Positions 34,926 to 47,600 of a DNA stretch of 64,000 nucleotides are shown in pieces. Location: contig JACVTC010000060.1 of the NCBI GenBank assembly GCA_016946835.1, positions 212,001 through 276,000 on the forward strand, written 5' to 3'. Numbering within the stretch: position 1 is the first letter of the stretch; the number at the start of each line of letters is the position of its first letter. The DNA is from Neocallimastix lanati (nom. inval.). Lineage: Eukaryota; Neocallimastigomycota; Neocallimastigomycetes; Neocallimastigales; Neocallimastigaceae. A program made the translations under genes and the position numbers. Below the pieces are notes generated by a model that was not told the DNA's origin, made no database searches, and was given only the letters and a program-made list of their open reading frames with translations.

Positions 34926-37900
34926 CATCATCCTACCAATGTCATCCAATATAATTTTCCAACATTAGATCATAACCTACCCAATTCCTTTTTCCTTTTC
35001 AATTCCTTTGTACCAATTAAGAATATTAAAAATAAAATTATTAAAACTCAAGTTAAATCAATGCTAGATTGTGGGTCCTTTTGTAATTTTATTTCTTCTA
35101 ATTTGGTTTCAAAGTTAAATTTAAAAACACAAACACTTAAAAAGAAAGTTCTTATAAAAGGAATAAGTGAGGATATTGATTCTATTCTTAAATTTGTACC
35201 TTTGAAATTCCAACATAAAATATGTATCAATAATAAATTTTACCTCATCCAACGGAAATTAAATTTTCTAGTTACAGATAATATTCCAGTGGATTTACTT
35301 TTTGGAATTCATTATATGAAATCTTATAAAATCCACTATAATTACGATAAAAATTATTTATATTCGACTTTAAATCTTAAAGATTTTAAATCAAAAATCA
35401 TTAAAACATTCTCGGAAAAGAAAAGTTCATTTAATAATTATTATGGTGAATTTTTCAATTATCATCTTTTAATTTATTCTTTCCTTTCTCAAAAGGACAA
35501 TACTAATTCTGAGGAACCTAATATTGAAGATATCCCAGAACAATATAGAGATCTAGCAACTGTCTTTAGTAAGAAGGAAGCTGACAAGCTACCCCCTCAT
35601 CGCCCAACGGATTGCGAAATTATATTAAAAGAAGGCGCCACTTTACATTACGGTCCGATTTATCCGCTTACCCTTGATGAATCTGAAGTATTACAGGAAT
35701 ATATTAAAGAAAACCGAGAAAAAGGTTTTATTAGGGAATCATGTTCACCTGCTGGTTACCCTGTTCTATTTCAGAAAAGGAAAGACGGTTCTTTACGTTT
35801 ATGCGTTGATTATAAAAAGTTAAACGAGGTTACGGTTAGAAATTCATATCCGTTACCACTTATCAACGATATTATTGATCGTGTTAAAGGAGCAAAATAT
35901 TTTACAAAATTAGATTTGCGTTCTGCATATAATCTTATTCGTATTAAGGAAGGTGATGAATATAAAACAGCCTTCCGTACTAAATATGGCCATTACGAGT
36001 ATCTCGTTATGCCTTTTGGATTGAAAAACGCGCCAGCCGTTTTCCAATCATTTATTAACTCTGTTCTTCGCCCCTTTTTAGAGAAATCAGTTATTCTCTA
36101 TCTTGATGATATTTTAATTTATTCCAGCTCCCTCGAAGAACATCATAAAACAATACGTAGTGTTTTAAAAACTCTTTTGGATAATAATCTATTTGCGAAG
36201 TTGTCTAAATGCGAATTTGATAAAGACAAAGTCGAATTCTTAGGACATATAATCACTGGTTCCGGTATTTCAACAGATCCTAAGAAAATTAAATCTATAG
36301 AAGAATGGCCTGTTCCTAATTGCGTTAAGGATGTTCAACGTTTCATGGGTCTATGTAATTATTATAGAAGATTTGTGAAAAACTTTGCCGCTATTGCCAA
36401 GTCTTTGCACGCTCTTACGAAGAAGGGAAAAAAATTTGTTTGGTCTGCTGAATGTGACTATGCTTTTTCAATCTTGAAAAAGAGATTAACCAGCTCTCCT
36501 ATCCTATTACATCCTGATACTACTAAACCTTTCATAGTAGAATGTGATGCCAGTAGTTTTGCTATTGGTGAAGTTCTTTCTCAATATGATAATGAAAACC
36601 GATTACATCCTGTAGCTTATTTTTCTAGAAGTCTTAACAACGCTGAGTTAAATTATTCTATCACCGACAAGGAACTTCTAGCTATTAAGGATGCTTTCTC
36701 TACCTGGCGTCATCTCTTATTGGGTGCTAAGTTCAAAATCAAAGTCTTCACCGACCATAAGAATCTTCTATACACTCTTGGAGGAAAGATAGGTAATCAA
36801 AGACAACATCGTTGGCATCTATTCTTCCAGGAGTACGACTTTGAACTCAGCTATCGCCAAGGATGCAAAAATGGTAAGCCTGATTCACTATCACGTAGAC
36901 CCGATTATGAAAGTGAAGATATTGAAGATACCCCTGAATTTATTTTAGATAGCAAAAATATTAAAGAAATAACTTGCTTAATTAGCATTGCTAGTGACCT
37001 TCTCAATTCTATAATTGAAAACTTAAAGGATGATAAACTCGCAGATGACCTTCGTATCTACTTCTCTCCCAATAACGTATCTCAAAATTACCCTTATAAA
37101 TCTTTCAGGAAAATGAATAAGTTTAAGATTGAAAATAACTTAATATTATATAATAACTTGATTTATATTCCTGAAAAGCTTCGTTTAGACATCCTCACTC
37201 GCTACCATAACAAACCTGCTGCTGGACATTTGGGTGTAAGAAGAACTTTGGAATTGATCTCCCGTAATTTCTGGTGGCCAAAAATGGAAGAAGATGTTAA
37301 AAGTTTCATTCAATCATGTGAAACTTGTATGAGAAATAAGAAGTCCAGACACCGTCAATATGGGTTACTACAACCATTCGAAATCCCTGAACGACCCTGG
37401 AAATCGATTGAGATTGATTTACTTTGTAACCTTCCCCCATCTAAAGGTTACACTGTTATCATGGTAGTAGTTGATCGTTTTTCGAAAATGATATACCTCA
37501 TGCCCTTTAAAGACATTCCTAATTCCTCTCAGTCAGCTAAAGCTTTTATTAACAATATCTATAGGTTTCATGGTTTACTTTATGATATTATCACTGATAG
37601 AGGTACTCAATTTACTAGCTCCCTTTGGCAAGAGTTCTTACGTTTATTAGGAATAAAGTCTAAGATCGCAACTACTGACCACCATCAAACAGTCGGACAA
37701 GTCGAACGCTGTAACTCATATATTGAACAGTACCTCCGCTGTTTCTCAAGATCTTTTTATCATGATGATTGGATTGACTTCTTACCCCTCGCCGAATTTG
37801 CCTACAATAATTCTGTTCATCCTTCCACTAATGAATCACCATTTTTCATCAATTATGGTTTTCACCCATGTATGGATGAGTATTCACTACTTCCAATTTC

Positions 37901-38471
37901 CAACATTAACCATAAAACAATTCAGAAAGTCGCCGAAGGATTCAACCACATTAAAGAGGTCCTTCTCCGGTCCCAAGAATTATATAAGCGCGCTGCCGAC
38001 AAGAAGAGAATGAACGCTCCCTCTTATGAAATTGATGATCTTGTTTGGATCCAAGCTCCTCCTTCTTTGAACCTCGAATCCAGCTCAAAACTCGCACCTT
38101 GCAAATATGGTCCTTATAAGATTACCAATGTGCTTCATAATAATAATTATGAAATTGACTTAAAAAATTCTCCATTCCCAAAACACCATAATGTATTTCA
38201 TGTTTCAGAATTAGAACCTTTTATTCCTGTACCTGAGAAGTTTGAAAATAGATCAAGAGATCCCGAATCTTTTAAAGATATAATTGAAATTGCAGATTTC
38301 CGTACTAATTATAAGAAAAAACAATACGAGTATAAAATACGTTATAAATATCGTACTTCTTATAATTGGGTACCTTCTTCTGAAGTTGAAGACAATCTAA
38401 GAAATCAAAAAATATTCCTTAAATATATTCAAAATAACAGAAGACCCATTTCTATCCCATATAATTATTAA
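34899..38471 (+). CDS. pol: A1 Pol polyprotein (protease, RT, RNase H, integrase, chromodomain)
   Basis: 1190 codons, open throughout, entered by frameshifting. Numbered from the TTG at 34917: protease MLDCGS (Asp 51), RT with VDYK and YLDD 395-398, RNase H residues Asp 544, Glu 586 and Asp 613, integrase zinc finger His 764, His 771, Cys 801, Cys 804, catalytic Asp 834, Asp 894, Glu 930, and chromodomain from about 1130 (YEYKIRYKYRTSYNWV) to the end. The RNase H has GEVLSQ where A2 has the usual GAVLSQ. Likely intact, but stranded behind a broken gag. Confidence 0.93.
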   Translation, partial: LNNGLLLKSHHPTNVIQYNFPTLDHNLPNSFFLFNSFVPIKNIKNKIIKTQVKSMLDCGSFCNFISSNLVSKLNLKTQTLKKKVLIKGISEDIDSILKFVPLKFQHKICINNKFYLIQRKLNFLVTDNIPVDLLFGIHYMKSYKIHYNYDKNYLYSTLNLKDFKSKIIKTFSEKKSSFNNYYGEFFNYHLLIYSFLSQKDNTNSEEPNIEDIPEQYRDLATVFSKKEADKLPPHRPTDCEIILKEGATLHYGPIYPLTLDESEVLQEYIKENREKGFIRESCSPAGYPVLFQKRKDGSLRLCVDYKKLNEVTVRNSYPLPLINDIIDRVKGAKYFTKLDLRSAYNLIRIKEGDEYKTAFRTKYGHYEYLVMPFGLKNAPAVFQSFINSVLRPFLEKSVILYLDDILIYSSSLEEHHKTIRSVLKTLLDNNLFAKLSKCEFDKDKVEFLGHIITGSGISTDPKKIKSIEEWPVPNCVKDVQRFMGLCNYYRRFVKNFAAIAKSLHALTKKGKKFVWSAECDYAFSILKKRLTSSPILLHPDTTKPFIVECDASSFAIGEVLSQYDNENRLHPVAYFSRSLNNAELNYSITDKELLAIKDAFSTWRHLLLGAKFKIKVFTDHKNLLYTLGGKIGNQRQHRWHLFFQEYDFELSYRQGCKNGKPDSLSRRPDYESEDIEDTPEFILDSKNIKEITCLISIASDLLNSIIENLKDDKLADDLRIYFSPNNVSQNYPYKSFRKMNKFKIENNLILYNNLIYIPEKLRLDILTRYHNKPAAGHLGVRRTLELISRNFWWPKMEEDVKSFIQSCETCMRNKKSRHRQYGLLQPFEIPERPWKSIEIDLLCNLPPSKGYTVIMVVVDRFSKMIYLMPFKDIPNSSQSAKAFINNIYRFHGLLYDIITDRGTQFTSSLWQEFLRLLGIKSKIATTDHHQTVGQVERCNSYIEQYLRCFSRSFYHDDWIDFLPLAEFAYNNSVHPSTNESPFFINYGFHPCMDEYSLLPISNINHKTIQKVAEGFNHIKEVLLRSQELYKRAADKKRMNAPSYEIDDLVWIQAPPSLNLESSSKLAPCKYGPYKITNVLHNNNYEIDLKNSPFPKHHNVFHVSELEPFIPVPEKFENRSRDPESFKDIIEIADFRTNYKKKQYEYKIRYKYRTSYNWVPSSEVEDNLRNQKIFLKYIQNNRRPISIPYNY

Positions 38472-38973
38472 ATAATTATTATAATATTTATATTATATAT
38501 ATCAATAATTATTTTTCTTTATATTTCAAATATTATATATTTAATTATTTTATTAATTTTATTAATAATTTGATATAAATTATTTATTTTTTTATTTTTT
38601 TATTTTATTTTTATTAATTTTCATATAAAATATTTTATAATGAATTTTTAAAATTTTCCTTTAATAATTTTATTATTAAAATTTTTATTAATAATTATTA
38701 ATAATTTATTATATAAATTTGATTTGCAAAATGTAAAAATTTTAACTTTTAAAATTTTTTTTTTTTATTTTCTACTATATATTATTTTAAATTATTATTT
38801 ATTTATATTTTATACTTTATTTATATTTTTACTTTAATTATATTTAACATTTTTTAATTTCAAATATTTTTGATATTTTCACATGGCCAATTGAACTTTC
38901 GTTCAAGTGAAATTTCAAAAATAACCTTATTTCCTTGAATTTCGTCTGGAATACGAATTCTTGGGGAGGACAT
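38472..38973 (+). other. A1 3' untranslated region and purine tract
   Basis: A/T-rich, then a conserved module: ACATGGCCAA, hairpin TTGAAC-TTTC-GTTCAA (38891-38906), a GAATT...CGAATTC stem, and the purine tract TTGGGGAGGAC just before the LTR. The same order is found in A2. Confidence 0.65.
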
Positions 38974-39491
38974 TGTAAAGGATATAACTCGATGAGCTAT
39001 ATAAGCCTCATTACCATAACAAATTAATCATTATTTAGTATGATCATACGCCTCAAAATCCTTTTACAATATAAATATATATTATTTATTATTATTAAAT
39101 AATAATAATAATAATAAAATTGTTGAATATAATTTATACTTTTTAAAGTATAATTAATTGTTTATTTTTTATTTATTATTATCTAACTTTTTAAACTATT
39201 GTTTATTATTTTATTTATTATTATATAACTTTTTAATTGTTTATTTTTTATGTATAAAAGAATAGTGAATTAAATGTTTTAAATAATCTTCGTAAGATTA
39301 TTAATATTTTAATAATCTGATAACTTCATTCATTAAAAAATATTATTAAATAAAATCAAATAAAATAATAAAATAAAAATATAATAAAATTCTATAATAA
39401 TACTGATAAAATAAAATTTAATTATCATAAGGAAGTTATTAGTTTATAGCATTCCAACCAAGTTATATCAAAACCAAATATAATCTTAACA
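38974..39491 (+). repeat. A1 3' LTR
   Basis: 518 bp copy of 33103-33623, followed by the AAAAA duplication (39492-39496). Confidence 0.93.
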
Positions 39492-39529
39492 AAAAAATAT
39501 AAAGTTAAAAGTTCGTAATAATGGCTACT
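39492..39529 (+). repeat. Pre-tRNA block of the array unit, resumed
   Basis: ATATAAAGTTAAAAGTTCG..ATGGCTACT continues the spacer broken at 33102; it is itself broken after TACT and resumes at 40498. Confidence 0.85.
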
Positions 39530-40497
39530 TTTTGTAAAATAAAATACTTATCAAGTCTAGGTTTGTGGCTATTCTATACTAACTTTACTACACTAATAAC
39601 ACTATATCCTAAACCTCTATTAATTAATTAATTATTTTCTTTTTTAATTTCTTTTATTTATTTATTTTATTTATTAACTAATTTTCAACAACCACTTAAC
39701 TGGGTAACGCAGGGTCCTTTCCGGAGTTCCCACTAGCAGTTAAGGTTTTACAAACTATAATATAATTGTTTTATAAGAAAGTAACTATTCTAATAATAGT
39801 TACGAAACTAATAATAAAATTTAAATTTTCCTATTGCTATACGATTTTCCAACTATCGTTCAATAGTTGAAAAATTAACTCTTTTTATACTTTTTCAAAA
39901 TAAAGTTTTAAATCAAAATAAATTTTAATAAATTACATAAACATATTATTTTATATTATCAATTACATTATATAATAAATTACATGAAATGTTATGAATT
40001 ATTTTAATATAAATCCTATTTAAAACTATCTAATTTTTCTAAAATTTTCTATGAAGAAAATTTAGAGTTTAATTCATTAATTATATGATTAAATATATTC
40101 TATCCATATATTTAATTTAAATTTTGCCAAGTTGTGAAAACCAATTTACTAAACCACAACTTGCTATTTTTATTTTTAGAATTTCTATAATTTAAAAGAC
40201 AAGTAAACAAAACGGCAAGTTTTTGTAAACAAACGGAAAAGGCAATATTCCTTTAATTATTTTAATTTAACTAATTAATGACTAATTATTTTTTAATTTA
40301 TGAAGTTTAGTGATTCAAACTGAGTAATTGTTACATAAATTCTCCAAATAATTTAGTCATAAATTTTTGAGAAAGTTATTTAAATTAATAATTTGGAATA
40401 CATTTAAATTTATATTAAAAATTTAGAAAACATTTTTATCCACAATAATTTACATTACATTACATTTAAATACGTATTCAAATTATTAAATATTTTA
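39530..40497. mobile_element. 968-bp insertion of unknown class (TSD TACT)
   Basis: Splits the array block GGCTACTGTTAAATAAATT, with TACT on both sides (39526-39529, 40498-40501). It starts TTTTGTAAAAT and ends ATATTTTA, so the TG...CA ends of an LTR are absent. A 70-bp GC-richer patch lies at about 39680-39750 ('taactgggtaacgcagg'). No open frame. Could be a diverged solo LTR or another small element. Confidence 0.55.
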
Positions 40498-40518
40498 TAC
40501 TGTTAAATAAATTTTAAT

Positions 40519-41565
40519 TGATTTATACCTAATATTCTTAATCTACAAAAATTAAATTTTGCAGAAGTGAATAAAAGGATAAATACTGAATAAAAATTGA
40601 TTTAAGGAATTTAAAAAAAAAATAAATATGTTTTATTATTAAACACAAAAATGTTTTATTAAAAAAATTTATTTTTATTTTAATATTAATCTTTATTTAT
40701 TTAATAATTAATTTTGTTTAAATTAATAAAATAATTGTTAAAACTAATAAAATAATAAAATGAAATATTTATTATTTATACTAATTTATTTTAAATTTTA
40801 ATAATAAAATTGATTATTAATAACTAATAAAATATATATTAATTTATCAAAATAATTAATAATCATAAAAATTGATTATTAAAAACTAATAAAATATCTA
40901 TAATAATTTATTAAATAATTAATAATCATACTTTTTGATTATTAAAACTAATAAAATATTTATAATAATTTATTAAATAATTAATAATAAAGAATAATTT
41001 ATAAGAAATATTTACATGTTTTTATATTTTTCTTTGATTTTAAACTATTTACATTAAAAATAATAAAATTAATAAAAGAGAAATAAAGAATAATTTATCA
41101 TTAAATTAAACAATATTTACAATTAAAATGTTAATAAAGATGAGTTTTAAAATGTTATTTTAATTACAATTTGTTTATAAAAGTTGAGTTATAAAATAAA
41201 TAAAATAATCATTATTTTAAATAAAAGTAACTTAAAAAATTATTTAACTAGTTAATTTTAATTTTGAGATGTTTATAAGTTTGTTTATTTGTTATTTATA
41301 ATTTATTAAATATGTTTATTATTTTGTTTATTTGTTGTTTTAGAAAAATATTATTTATTAATTTATTTTAGTTTTTAATTAAAATTATTAATGATTAATT
41401 AATTTATTATTATTTTATTTTAATTATCTTTATTTAATTAATTTTTCTTAAATATGGATTTAATTTTTTTTTTAGAATGGATTAATTTTTGGGTTAAGTT
41501 AGAAAACTTTATCAAGAATTTGTTTTTTATTATTTATTTTAATTTAATAATTTTGTTATTTATCA
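40519..41565. mobile_element. Solo LTR (TGATTTATACC...GTTATTTATCA), TSD TAAT
   Basis: 1047 bp with TAAT at 40515-40518 and 41566-41569; tRNA-Arg begins 10 nt after the right duplication. Confidence 0.83.
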
Positions 41566-41579
41566 TAATTTCGCAAATG

Positions 41580-41653
41580 GCTCGCGTAGCCTAATCGGAT
41601 AGGGCGTCAGACTTCTAATCTGAAGATTGCGGGTTCAAGTCCCGCCGTGAGTG
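41580..41653 (+). tRNA. tRNA-Arg (TCT), copy 5
   Basis: Identical to copy 1. Confidence 0.97.
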
Positions 41654-41975
41654 CTTATTTTTATCTTTTATTTTTCCATTTTTTTTTTTATTTTATTTTT
41701 CATTTTTTATTTATTTGTTAATTATTTTTTACGAAAAAATTTTTTTATATTATTTAATGTTCTTGAGGGCGAGGTTCCTTGCTAATGAACCTTTTCATTA
41801 TTTTTTTTTCTAAATATAATTATACACTTTTTTTATTTTGAATAATTACTTTTTTTATTACATATTTTTACTATTTAAGAAAAAAATTATTATTATGCTC
41901 AATAGTATATTTTTTTTATTTTCATTTTGATTAAATTTTTTTTTTTTTTTTTTTTTAAAATAATAATAAATAAAA
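41654..41975 (+). repeat. Array unit spacer
   Basis: Contains GGGCGAGGTTCCTTGCTAATGAACC (41765-41790), where GGTTC/GAACC can form a hairpin, and a T run at 41938-41956. Cut by a lineage-A solo LTR. Confidence 0.8.
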
Positions 41976-42710
41976 TGTTGAAATTACAACTGAATTAAAT
42001 TTCAATTTCAATTAATTTCAATTAAAATTATTAAAAACAAAATAATTAATAAAAATTTATAATTCATTAATTATTCTTTAAATTTTATTTATTTTATAAT
42101 ATTATAAGTTATTTGATCATCTTAGGACCAGCTTAGGCCTACTGATTCTAATGATATCATATTAAACTTAAATATTATTAATAAATAAAATATTTATTAA
42201 CATGAATCATTTGGTTATGTCATCCTTGATTCATAAATTAATGTTTATGTATTAATTTATGTTATATTGATTTAATTAATTATTAATTATTAATTACTAT
42301 ATTAAATATTTAAATTTAATATTATATTATATATATTAGCTAATATATTAGATTAAAAAATATAATTTATTTATATTAAACATATTCTTATACTAAATAT
42401 TATTATTATCAACTTTATATTATTATTATCAATATTCTCAAACCTACAAAGTATAAAAAGAAAATTCAAATTTATCTTTTTGTTCTTTGTAAGGTTATAG
42501 TTAACCTATTATAATATAACTATATATTTTTATTAATAAATAAAAATTTTTATCATATCAAACCAATTATTAGTTTTAATTAAGTGTTAAATTAACAAAT
42601 TTAACTTTATAACTCTTTTATTTTAGTAATTTACTTATATCTATATAGTTATATTATATAGATATATCAACCTGATTCCTCGTTAAATTCAATCTGTTTA
42701 CTTCTTAACA
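41976..42710 (+). mobile_element. Solo LTR, lineage-A type, TSD TAAAA
   Basis: 735 bp, TGTTGAAATT...TTCTTAACA, with 5-bp duplication TAAAA (41971-41975, 42711-42715). TATAAAAAG (42451) is 38 bp before GTAAGGTTAT (42489), the A-type promoter. The right duplication ends 61 bp upstream of the next tRNA-Arg. Confidence 0.85.
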
Positions 42711-42715
42711 TAAAA

Positions 42716-42776
42716 AAAATAAATTTAAAAGTTCGCAGTAATGGCAACTATTAAAAAATTTCTATTTTTGAAAATG
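42716..42776 (+). promoter_or_regulatory. Uninterrupted upstream block of tRNA-Arg copy 6
   Basis: TTAAAAGTTCGCAGTAATGG, CAACTATTAA and 28 more nt lead directly into the tRNA, an unoccupied lineage-B landing site. AGTT..GC/GC..AACT can fold. Confidence 0.6.
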
Positions 42777-42850
42777 GCTCGCGTAGCCTAATCGGATAGG
42801 GCGTCAGACTTCTAATCTGAAGATTGCGGGTTCAAGTCCCGCCGTGAGTG
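42777..42850 (+). tRNA. tRNA-Arg (TCT), copy 6
   Basis: Identical to copy 1. Confidence 0.97.
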
Positions 42851-43213
42851 TTTGATTTTTATATTTTATTATTTTTTTTAAAAATTAATTTTTATTTTTT
42901 TATTATATTTTTTTTTTTAAGAAAAAATTTTTTAGGATTTTTATAAATTTGAAGGGTGAGATTCATTGCTAATGAACTTTTTTTTTTTTTTATTTTTTTC
43001 TGTATTTATTTATTTACTTTTTTTATTTTGAATAATTACTTTTTATATCTTATTTAGTATTTCAAAAAAAAAAATTAATTTGTACAAATAATACTTTTTT
43101 CTTAATAAATATATATATATATATATTTTTTTTAATAATAACATATATATTATTTTCCAAAAAAAAATTAAGTTAAAAATTCGCAGTAATGGCAACTGTT
43201 AAATAAATTCTAA
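42851..43213 (+). repeat. Array unit spacer
   Basis: AAGGGTGAGATTCATTGCTAATGAAC (42952-42977), and the pre-tRNA block GTTAAAAATTCGCAGTAATGG..AACTGTTAA (43172-43203). The copy after 51876 is its closest relative. Confidence 0.8.
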
Positions 43214-43759
43214 TGATACGTTATTTTTATAAGTATCAATGTTTTTGTGGTTAGCAAGATTGTATTAAATAAAAATATATTCTAATATAAAAATATATAA
43301 TTACAATACACGTTAATATTAAAACAAAATATAAAAAAAATTATAGTTTTGTCGTTTTATTTATTTATTTAAATTATTTATGTCGTAATACAAATTTTAT
43401 AATAAAATGTTATTAAAGATCTTATTAATTATTTATTTCTAACTAACTTATTACTATTAAAATTTTTGATAAATAAATATATTCCCCAAATATATTTATT
43501 TTAACCAATTTTATCTCTATTTTTTTCCAAATAAAAAAAACCTCCTTTTCTTTAAAGAATTATAATAATTTTTCTTTTATATTTCTAATTTCTAATTTAC
43601 TATAAATTAAATCCTATTGGCTATTAACTAATTAAATAAATTTAATAATTTTTATATTACTATTTATTATTATAATATACATATATAATTTAACTAATTA
43701 TTTATTATATTTAATTTTATTTCTTGATAATATTCTCTTTTTATTTAAATACTGCATCA
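43214..43759. mobile_element. Solo LTR (TGATACG...ACTGCATCA), TSD CTAA
   Basis: 546 bp with CTAA at 43210-43213 and 43760-43763. The right CTAA is also the left duplication of B1, so B1 landed in exactly the same tetranucleotide later. Confidence 0.88.
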
Positions 43760-43763
43760 CTAA

Positions 43764-44100
43764 TGTTAAGGTTTTAGAGAATTAAATAAAAATAAAGTAA
43801 GAAACACAAATTTTATTTTTTTATTTATTATTTTTATTTATAAATTTATTTTATTTTATTTTATTTTATTTTATTTTATTTTATTTTATTTGATGATATT
43901 TAAAAATTAGTAGCAAAATTTACAACTATTTATACTTTTTTTTCAAGGCATAAAAGTTGTTCTTGCCACTAAATTACATTTTATTATTATTTTTCTTTTT
44001 ATATATAAAAACTATTAAATTTAAATTGATTTTTATAATCAATTATATAAAATTTAATTATAACAATATAAATAAAATACATTTATAATATTAATAAAAC

Positions 44101-44131
<31 letters not shown>

Positions 44132-44618
44132 CTATCTAAAATATTACTAATAAGAATTTATTTAATTGGCTAAAATTTTTATTACAATCTGTTAAAATAT
44201 TCAAATAAAAATAAAAATACTATTCTAATATAAAGGTTTTTAATAAAATAAAATATTTTTCAATATAAAATAAAACATTTCGATATAAAATTTTATAATA
44301 AAAGTTAAAATATAATATATAAATTTTTAATTATCAATATATAAAAATATTATTAATACAAATTTTCATTATTAATATAAAAATAAAAAAATAAGATTTA
44401 TTATTAATATTGTTAATATAAGTTTTAAATATATAAAAATATTACTATTAATATAAGATTTAATATAAAAATTATAAAGTTTAATATAATTTTTGATCTA
44501 ATTTTTAATCTTTGAATTTAAAAATTTATTAAAGTACAAAAATAATAATGTACACATAATGTATTAGAAATAAATCGTAGATTTAATTAAGAATGCATTA
44601 TTTAGTACATTCTTATCA
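43764..44618 (-). repeat. B1 3' LTR
   Basis: 855 bp, TGTTAAGG...TTCTTATCA, with a (TTTTA)n tract and a T run. A partial copy of the same LTR family is at 63206. Confidence 0.95.
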
Positions 44619-44636
44619 AGATGCCCCGACGAAGAC

Positions 44637-47600
44637 TCAAGCTTCTCTGTAAGCGGAGTTAAACTTTACTAAATTTTTAAAATGAACATTCCTATCGAGT
44701 TGTTTCCCAGTTTTCTGATCGATTAAGGTTGCCGTGTTGAATTGAATTTTTAAAATTTTAAATGGTCCATTGTAATATGGTTCTAGCTTAGTGCGGCTAA
44801 AGTTTCTAACAAGAACAAGATCACCAGCTTTTAATTCTTTTCCTTTTTTCATACTTATTTGTTCTTCTCGTCTTGTTGCCCAATACTTGTTAGCATTCTT
44901 CACATTTTCGCATGCTTCTCTAGTCCATTGATAATGACGAACAAATTTTTCCATTAAAATTTCATCATACGATTTACCTGCATTTTCAATTGTTCTTATG
45001 GCTATATCATAAGGCTGTTGGTCTTCTCTTCCATATACTAATTCAAAACTAGAATGTCCGGTAGCTGTGTTTTTGGTAGTTCGAAGTGCCCATAAAGCAG
45101 AAGGTAAAACTTCATCCCAATCTTGATTTTTCCTTCCTAATAAACGAAGTAATTTTCCAATTTCTTTATTTCGGTTTTCAGTGAGACCATTGGATTCAGG
45201 GTGATAGGTAGCTATGAATTTTACATAAACATCATAAAGATCAAGAAAGATTTTAGTCATATCAGAAGTGAATTGGACTCCATTATCTGTAGTAATAACT
45301 TGAGGCACACCATGTCTTGCAAAAACGTTTATTAAAAATTTAATTATATCAGAGGAAGTTATGTTTTCAGTGGGTTCGGCTTCAACCCATTTGGTAAAGT
45401 AATCAACAGTTACTATAATATATTGATTATTATTTCTTGTTTTTGGTAACGGTCCTATAATATCTAATCCTAAATGCACAAAGGGACCCTCCACTTTAGT
45501 TGGATGGTTTTCGGTTGGTTCTGGATATGGTTGAGGACAATTTAACTGGCATTTTTCACAATTACTAACAATTCTTTTGATATCTTTAATCATATGATTC
45601 CAATAAAAGTTTTTCTTAAGTCTTTGATATGTTTTGTAATATCCTTCGTGGCCAATATTATGAGCTTCTAAAATTAATTTAAACCTTTCATTTTCGTCCG
45701 TTATTAATTTTCTATAATTTCCATTGTCGATAAAATAATCTTCACCATCAATAACAGTAAACTTTTCATTAATAAATTCCTTTATAACTTTAGATAATAA
45801 TTCTTCATTATTTCCATTAGTAATTTTTGTTAATAATATCTTTCTCTCTTCCTTACTTTTCATTCTTGAAAGAGCATCAGCTAACACATTCTTTTTGCCT
45901 GATTCATATTTTATATTAATTCCGAGCATACTAGCGGTTAGACACCATCTTGTTTGCCTTGCATTCAAAGGTTCTTTATTCTTAAATAAACCAACTAATG
46001 GTTTATGATCTGTGTAAATAGTTGTAGGTAATGGATTTCCTTCAATATAAGATTTAAATTTAGTCATACAGTAAAACAAAGCGGTTCCTTCTAAATCGGT
46101 AATACCATAATTCTTTTCAGCTTTCTTTAAACTTCTACTTATAAAGTGTATTGGATGCTCCTTACCGGTTTCTTCTTCTTTTTGTAAAAGAACTCCACCA
46201 ATTCCATTATACGAAGCATCAGTTCTAATGATAAAAGGTTTGTCAAATGACGGAAATTTTAGAATAGGTGCATTGATTAATTTTTCTTTTAGGAGTTCAA
46301 AGCTTTCTTGTTGTTCTTTATTCCATTCATATTTGGTATTCTTTTTCAATAATTTACATAAAGGTGAGGTAATTTGAGCATATTTAGGAATAAAATCACG
46401 ATAATATCCCACTGCTCCTAAAAATGATCTTAATTCATGAAGTGATGAAGGGGCTTCCCACTTCTTAATAGCTGTTATCTTACTTTCCATGGGACTTAAT
46501 CCTTTAGTAGTAAGTTTGTGACCTAATACATCAACTTCAGTTTGAAGAAAATGGCACTTTTCAATATTAATTTTTAACTTGTTTTCTTTAAATACTTCTA
46601 ATACTTGTTTAATATGAATTAAATGTTCTTCGATACTTTTTGAATAGATCAAAACATCATCAATAAATACATAAACAAATTCACCAATAAAAGGGAATAA
46701 AATTTTATTCATTTCTCTTTGGAAGGTTGAGGGAGCTCCAGTAAGTCCAAAAGGCATAACCTTAAATTGATAATTTCCAAACTTAGTAGTGAAAGTGGTT
46801 ACTTCAACGCTTTCTTCATCCATTAAGATTTGGTGAAAACCAGAAAATAAATCAAGAGTTGTAAATATTTTAGCTCCTCCGAGACTATCAAAAATTTCAT
46901 CTATATATGGAACTGAATAAGAATCTTTTTCTGTCATATCATTGACTTTTCGGTAGTCAATGCACAAGCGCCACTTTCCATTGTGTTTTAGAATGAGTAC
47001 TACTGGAGATGACCATTCTGAACAGGATGGTTCTATCAATCCTTTCTTAATAAGCTTTGTAAGTTCTTCTTTTAAGATATCTGATTTTAATTTAGTTAAC
47101 CTATAACTTCTTAATTTTACTGGCTTTGCATTTGCTTTCAAACGGATCTTATGTGGTGAAAGTTTAGAAGGAGTTAGTTCTTCTGTTGAAGTGGCAACTA
47201 TGTCAATCATTTCTTTGAGAATTTTAATAATTTGTTCTTTATAATCTTTATTTAAGGTACTTAAAAATTCATCACTCTCAATAAATTCCATTGGAGTTAA
47301 TTCCTTTATAATTTCCTTTTCATTATTCGTTTCTTCAACTTTTCTAATAGTGCAGATTATACTTTCTTCATCATAATATTGATTATTTATTTTAGCTATT
47401 TCTTCGTATTCACTTTCTGACAAAAGTTTACATAGACTGTTTAAGGTTGGATGAATAAATAAACAATGATCGATTTGAGTTTTAAAGTTTATTAACATAT
47501 CATAAAATGAGTCTTCTTTCTCAATAATTCTAAAGTCCGCATTAAATTCATAATTATTAATTTTTACTGGTAATCGAACAATAATTCCTTCCGAGTATTC

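Larger units (their letters stand above)
33103..39491 (+). mobile_element. Ty3/gypsy LTR retrotransposon A1 (chromodomain, Tf1/sushi-like), TSD AAAAA
   Basis: 6389 bp: 5' LTR 33103-33623, self-priming site 33624-33633, gag 33658-34902 with two stops, -1 frameshift site, pol to 38471, 3' untranslated region, purine tract GGGGAGGAC, 3' LTR 38974-39491. Flanked by AAAAA on both sides, inside an array spacer. With later insertions subtracted, its right duplication lies 60 bp upstream of the tRNA-Arg at 41580. Pol is open but Gag is not, so this copy is probably dead. Confidence 0.93.
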
